Shown here one piece after another: positions 61,923 through 63,913 of a stretch of DNA of 63,913 bases (within the stretch, counting starts at the first letter, position 1; each line of letters opens with the position of its first letter). The notes under the pieces were generated by a model. The model worked only from the letters and a program-made list of their open reading frames with translations. It was not told the DNA's origin and searched no databases. A program made the position numbers and the translations under genes. The stretch covers positions 1 to 63,913 of the forward strand of contig QANT01002841.1 in the NCBI GenBank assembly GCA_003254885.1, read 5' to 3'. This DNA is from Purshia tridentata (lineage: Eukaryota; Streptophyta; Magnoliopsida; Rosales; Rosaceae).

Positions 61923-62950
61923 TTAATCGTATGGAATTTGAATGTATGCAGCATCACACACGAAGGGGATATCAGCATACATACCAGCAAGAGCACAACG
62001 TATGCACTCCAACACTGTGAAAAGGTAAGCAAATGCAACGGCTGTCCAAAAATGCATCCCCAATTTACCCCAGTAGACAGCAAGTGGCATCCAACGGCTC
62101 ACAGTCCCTATCACCTGCAAGGCAATCTCCAACAACATGCCCATCACCACATGAAATCTGAAGAAGTGAGGCCATTCCTTTCTCCTCACCACTCCAAGAT
62201 ATGCAACAAAGAAATATGCCATCAAGAACCAGCTGGGCAGCCTCCCTATGGCTCCAAGGAATGGGTATGTAAAGAATTCAAAGTCCTCCAGGAAAGGGTG
62301 TAGATGATACGCTGTCTCAGCATACATCCATGTCTCATGGAGGGGCATTAAATAGGGGAGGCATGCTAATGTCCTCCAAAACCACCTTGGCTTCTTGAGC
62401 ATTGGAGGGAACCGAAAACTGTTTGGGACATCCTTAGATGCTTGAGGGGTCATACGCGATCTGGATCGGTCTTGCAACATGGGAATTGTGCGTAACAGGC
62501 TACCATGATCCCCACTTAAAAATGGGCTTGACACAGCACAAGGTTGCAGGACTGGCATAGCTACAATCAAGATAATATTGAATTAAAACAAGTACTCACA
62601 ATTTGGGTTAGCAATGATAAGGCAAAGATTATTAAATGCAATTTTCGAGCTGTTAGATAAGTCTATTTGAGGAAATGTGAATTTGTTTGAGTAAATAATA
62701 ACTTCCATTTAAGAAATGAAAACATGGGAAAAACAAATTGCAGAAATAAGGACCAGAATATTCATAGTCCTCTATACAACCAGGGCTTACCCCCTTGATG
62801 AGATCTCCATGAATTGATGCATGGAAGAGCTCCCTTAGTTTGAAAACGAGGAATGCATGACAAGACAGGGCTACCAGATATTGATGGCTTACATACTCTG
62901 AAATTTACAGGCTTACACCCAGTGGGCATGGTACACCCATTTTGAATCAT
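61923..62950 (-). CDS. TIC20-I: Chloroplast inner-envelope translocon protein TIC20-I
   Basis: Two exons, 62950-62791 and 62560-61923, encode 265 residues (Arabidopsis TIC20-I about 274). The N-terminal ~95 residues (MIQNGCTMPTGCKP through TPQASKDVP) are variable, Ser/Arg-rich and fit a plastid transit peptide. The mature part is very conserved: SFRFPPMLKKPRWFWRTLACLPYLMPLHETWMYAETAYHLHPFLEDFEFFTYPFLGAIGRLPSWFLMAYFFVAYLG, then KEWPHFFRFHVVMGMLLEIALQVIG, and it ends CDAAYIQIPYD. It forms four membrane helices in the inner envelope and is part of the protein-import channel complex. The intron joins GGGG to CTATGCC in frame through a strong gtaagc donor. A 5' UTR intron (about 62962-63427) is likely, with donor GAAG/gtaatt and acceptor TATCAG. 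Confidence 0.96.
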
Positions 62951-63913
62951 AGCCAAGTACCTGATATAAAAGAAATCTCATAAGTGGAAAGCATAGAGAC
63001 TAGATGAGTGTAGCAGGAAAAAATGCAAAACATGACTTATAATGGAAATAATTCCCCTATTACCCAGTTACAATGCTGCCCTATAAATGTACACATGCAA
63101 CTTCTCTCAGCTTACTACCCGATTATTTTCCAAGCATGGACAAAAAGTGTGATTATATGTTCAAGCAACATTTACAACTACTACAACAGTAAGACTGGCA
63201 ACCACTTAGACAAGGACTTTAAATGAATTCTAAATTACAAAACCCATTTCATTGCAGGCAAAAAATAGAGAACAGTAAGAAACATAACCATCATGGAGCA
63301 TTGGATTTAGTCCACTCTAAGAACAACAACCAAACGAAGCCTATAACTAGTCGACGAAAAGCACAGAAATGTGATTAACAGTACTCCCAGCCCTAATTTC
63401 ACCCCATAAATGAAGAAAAAGAATTACCTTCAACAGCAAAGCTGCGAACCAGAGCCGCACTACCCACTACGAATGCTCCACTACGAACAAATTAGGGTTT
63501 CCGATTCTAATTTCTTCTTGGTTAGATGAGAATCATGAGACTCGAGAGACACCGTATCTGAACAGGGAACGAAAGAGTGAGACAGAGACAAAGACAAGGT
63601 TGGCGGTCTGGGCGGATGGATATAGTGACATTCCTATTCCGAGCCCCTTTTCAAGCCCACATTCATTCTTTCCATGTGGGCTGAGTGGGCCACTCTTGGG
63701 CTTGATAAAGCCAATTAGGGCCCAAGTAAGTACTTTAGTTTGACGGACACCAATCTAAGTTCTTTAGTTGGACAGACACGAATTTACTTTACAACCACAC
63801 AAACGACCTGCGAAACCAGGTATTCCATTTTCTTTTTTAGTCTCGTTCTCTCTCTCTCTCTCTCTCTATCTCTCCTATCATAAAGAAAACGGAGGGATTT
63901 CCTTGTACGGCAG
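62951..63913. other. TIC20-I leader and promoter, right edge
   Basis: Includes the probable 5' UTR intron and first exon (about 63428-63600), then a promoter with clustered TGGGCY motifs. A CT tract lies at about 63847-63869. No other gene is seen. Confidence 0.55.
63653..63724. promoter_or_regulatory. Cluster of site II (TGGGCY-type) elements upstream of TIC20-I
   Basis: Within 72 bp lie AGCCCAC (63654), GTGGGCT (63676), GTGGGCC (63685), TTGGGCTT (63697) and GGGCCCAA (63718). TGGGCY elements, bound by TCP factors, are frequent in promoters of plant housekeeping and organelle-protein genes. Motifs are seen; activity is inferred. Confidence 0.55.

Overview
The window is nuclear DNA from a flowering plant, almost certainly a eudicot and probably a rosid; the species cannot be read from the sequence. 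The signs are AT-rich non-coding DNA, GT-AG introns with T-rich acceptors, many GA/CT and AT microsatellites, plant-only gene families, and a 3-base N gap inside a poly-A run (an assembly scar). I see no bacterial, viral or organellar segment, and no tRNA or rRNA gene. Exon coordinates were built by hand from splice sites and reading-frame continuity. Protein identities come from recalled family sequences, not searches.

Thirteen protein-coding genes are supported. Left block, + strand: an inositol-pentakisphosphate 2-kinase (IPK1, 1095-3702), a small heavy-metal-associated isoprenylated protein (HIPP, 5673-6205) and a BCS1-type AAA-ATPase (7695-9253). Middle block, all on the - strand: a Sec14/nodulin-type phosphoinositide transfer protein (9756-13601), a bifunctional nuclease of the BBD family (15125-18014), an atypical bHLH transcription factor (21174-24596), then about 6.5 kb of AT-rich DNA without a recognisable gene. 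Next, still on the - strand: a cyclin-T (31159-34034), a DCR-like BAHD acyltransferase (37175-40382) and the mu subunit of the AP-4 adaptor complex (43662-46654). AP4M is head-to-head with a group C MAP kinase (MPK7-like, 47505-49464, + strand). After about 7 kb of repeat-bearing intergenic DNA comes an S1-class bZIP gene (57134-57622, + strand), and the right end carries TIC20-I (61923-62950, - strand). The genes do not form a pathway; this is an ordinary mixed plant neighbourhood.

The strongest regulatory system is the leader of the bZIP gene. It carries a 41-codon upstream ORF matching the conserved sucrose-control peptide of AtbZIP11, overlapped at both ends by other short uORFs. Other notable items are two GC-AG introns (AP4M and BBD), a recent in-frame tandem duplication of 67 residues in the cyclin-T tail, a complete non-autonomous hAT-like element with an intact 8-bp target-site duplication, a foldback element with long terminal inverted repeats inside the acyltransferase intron, a 62-nt hairpin just downstream of the bHLH stop codon, and several short tandem duplications in intergenic DNA. 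I found no convincing evidence of a wholly new biological system.
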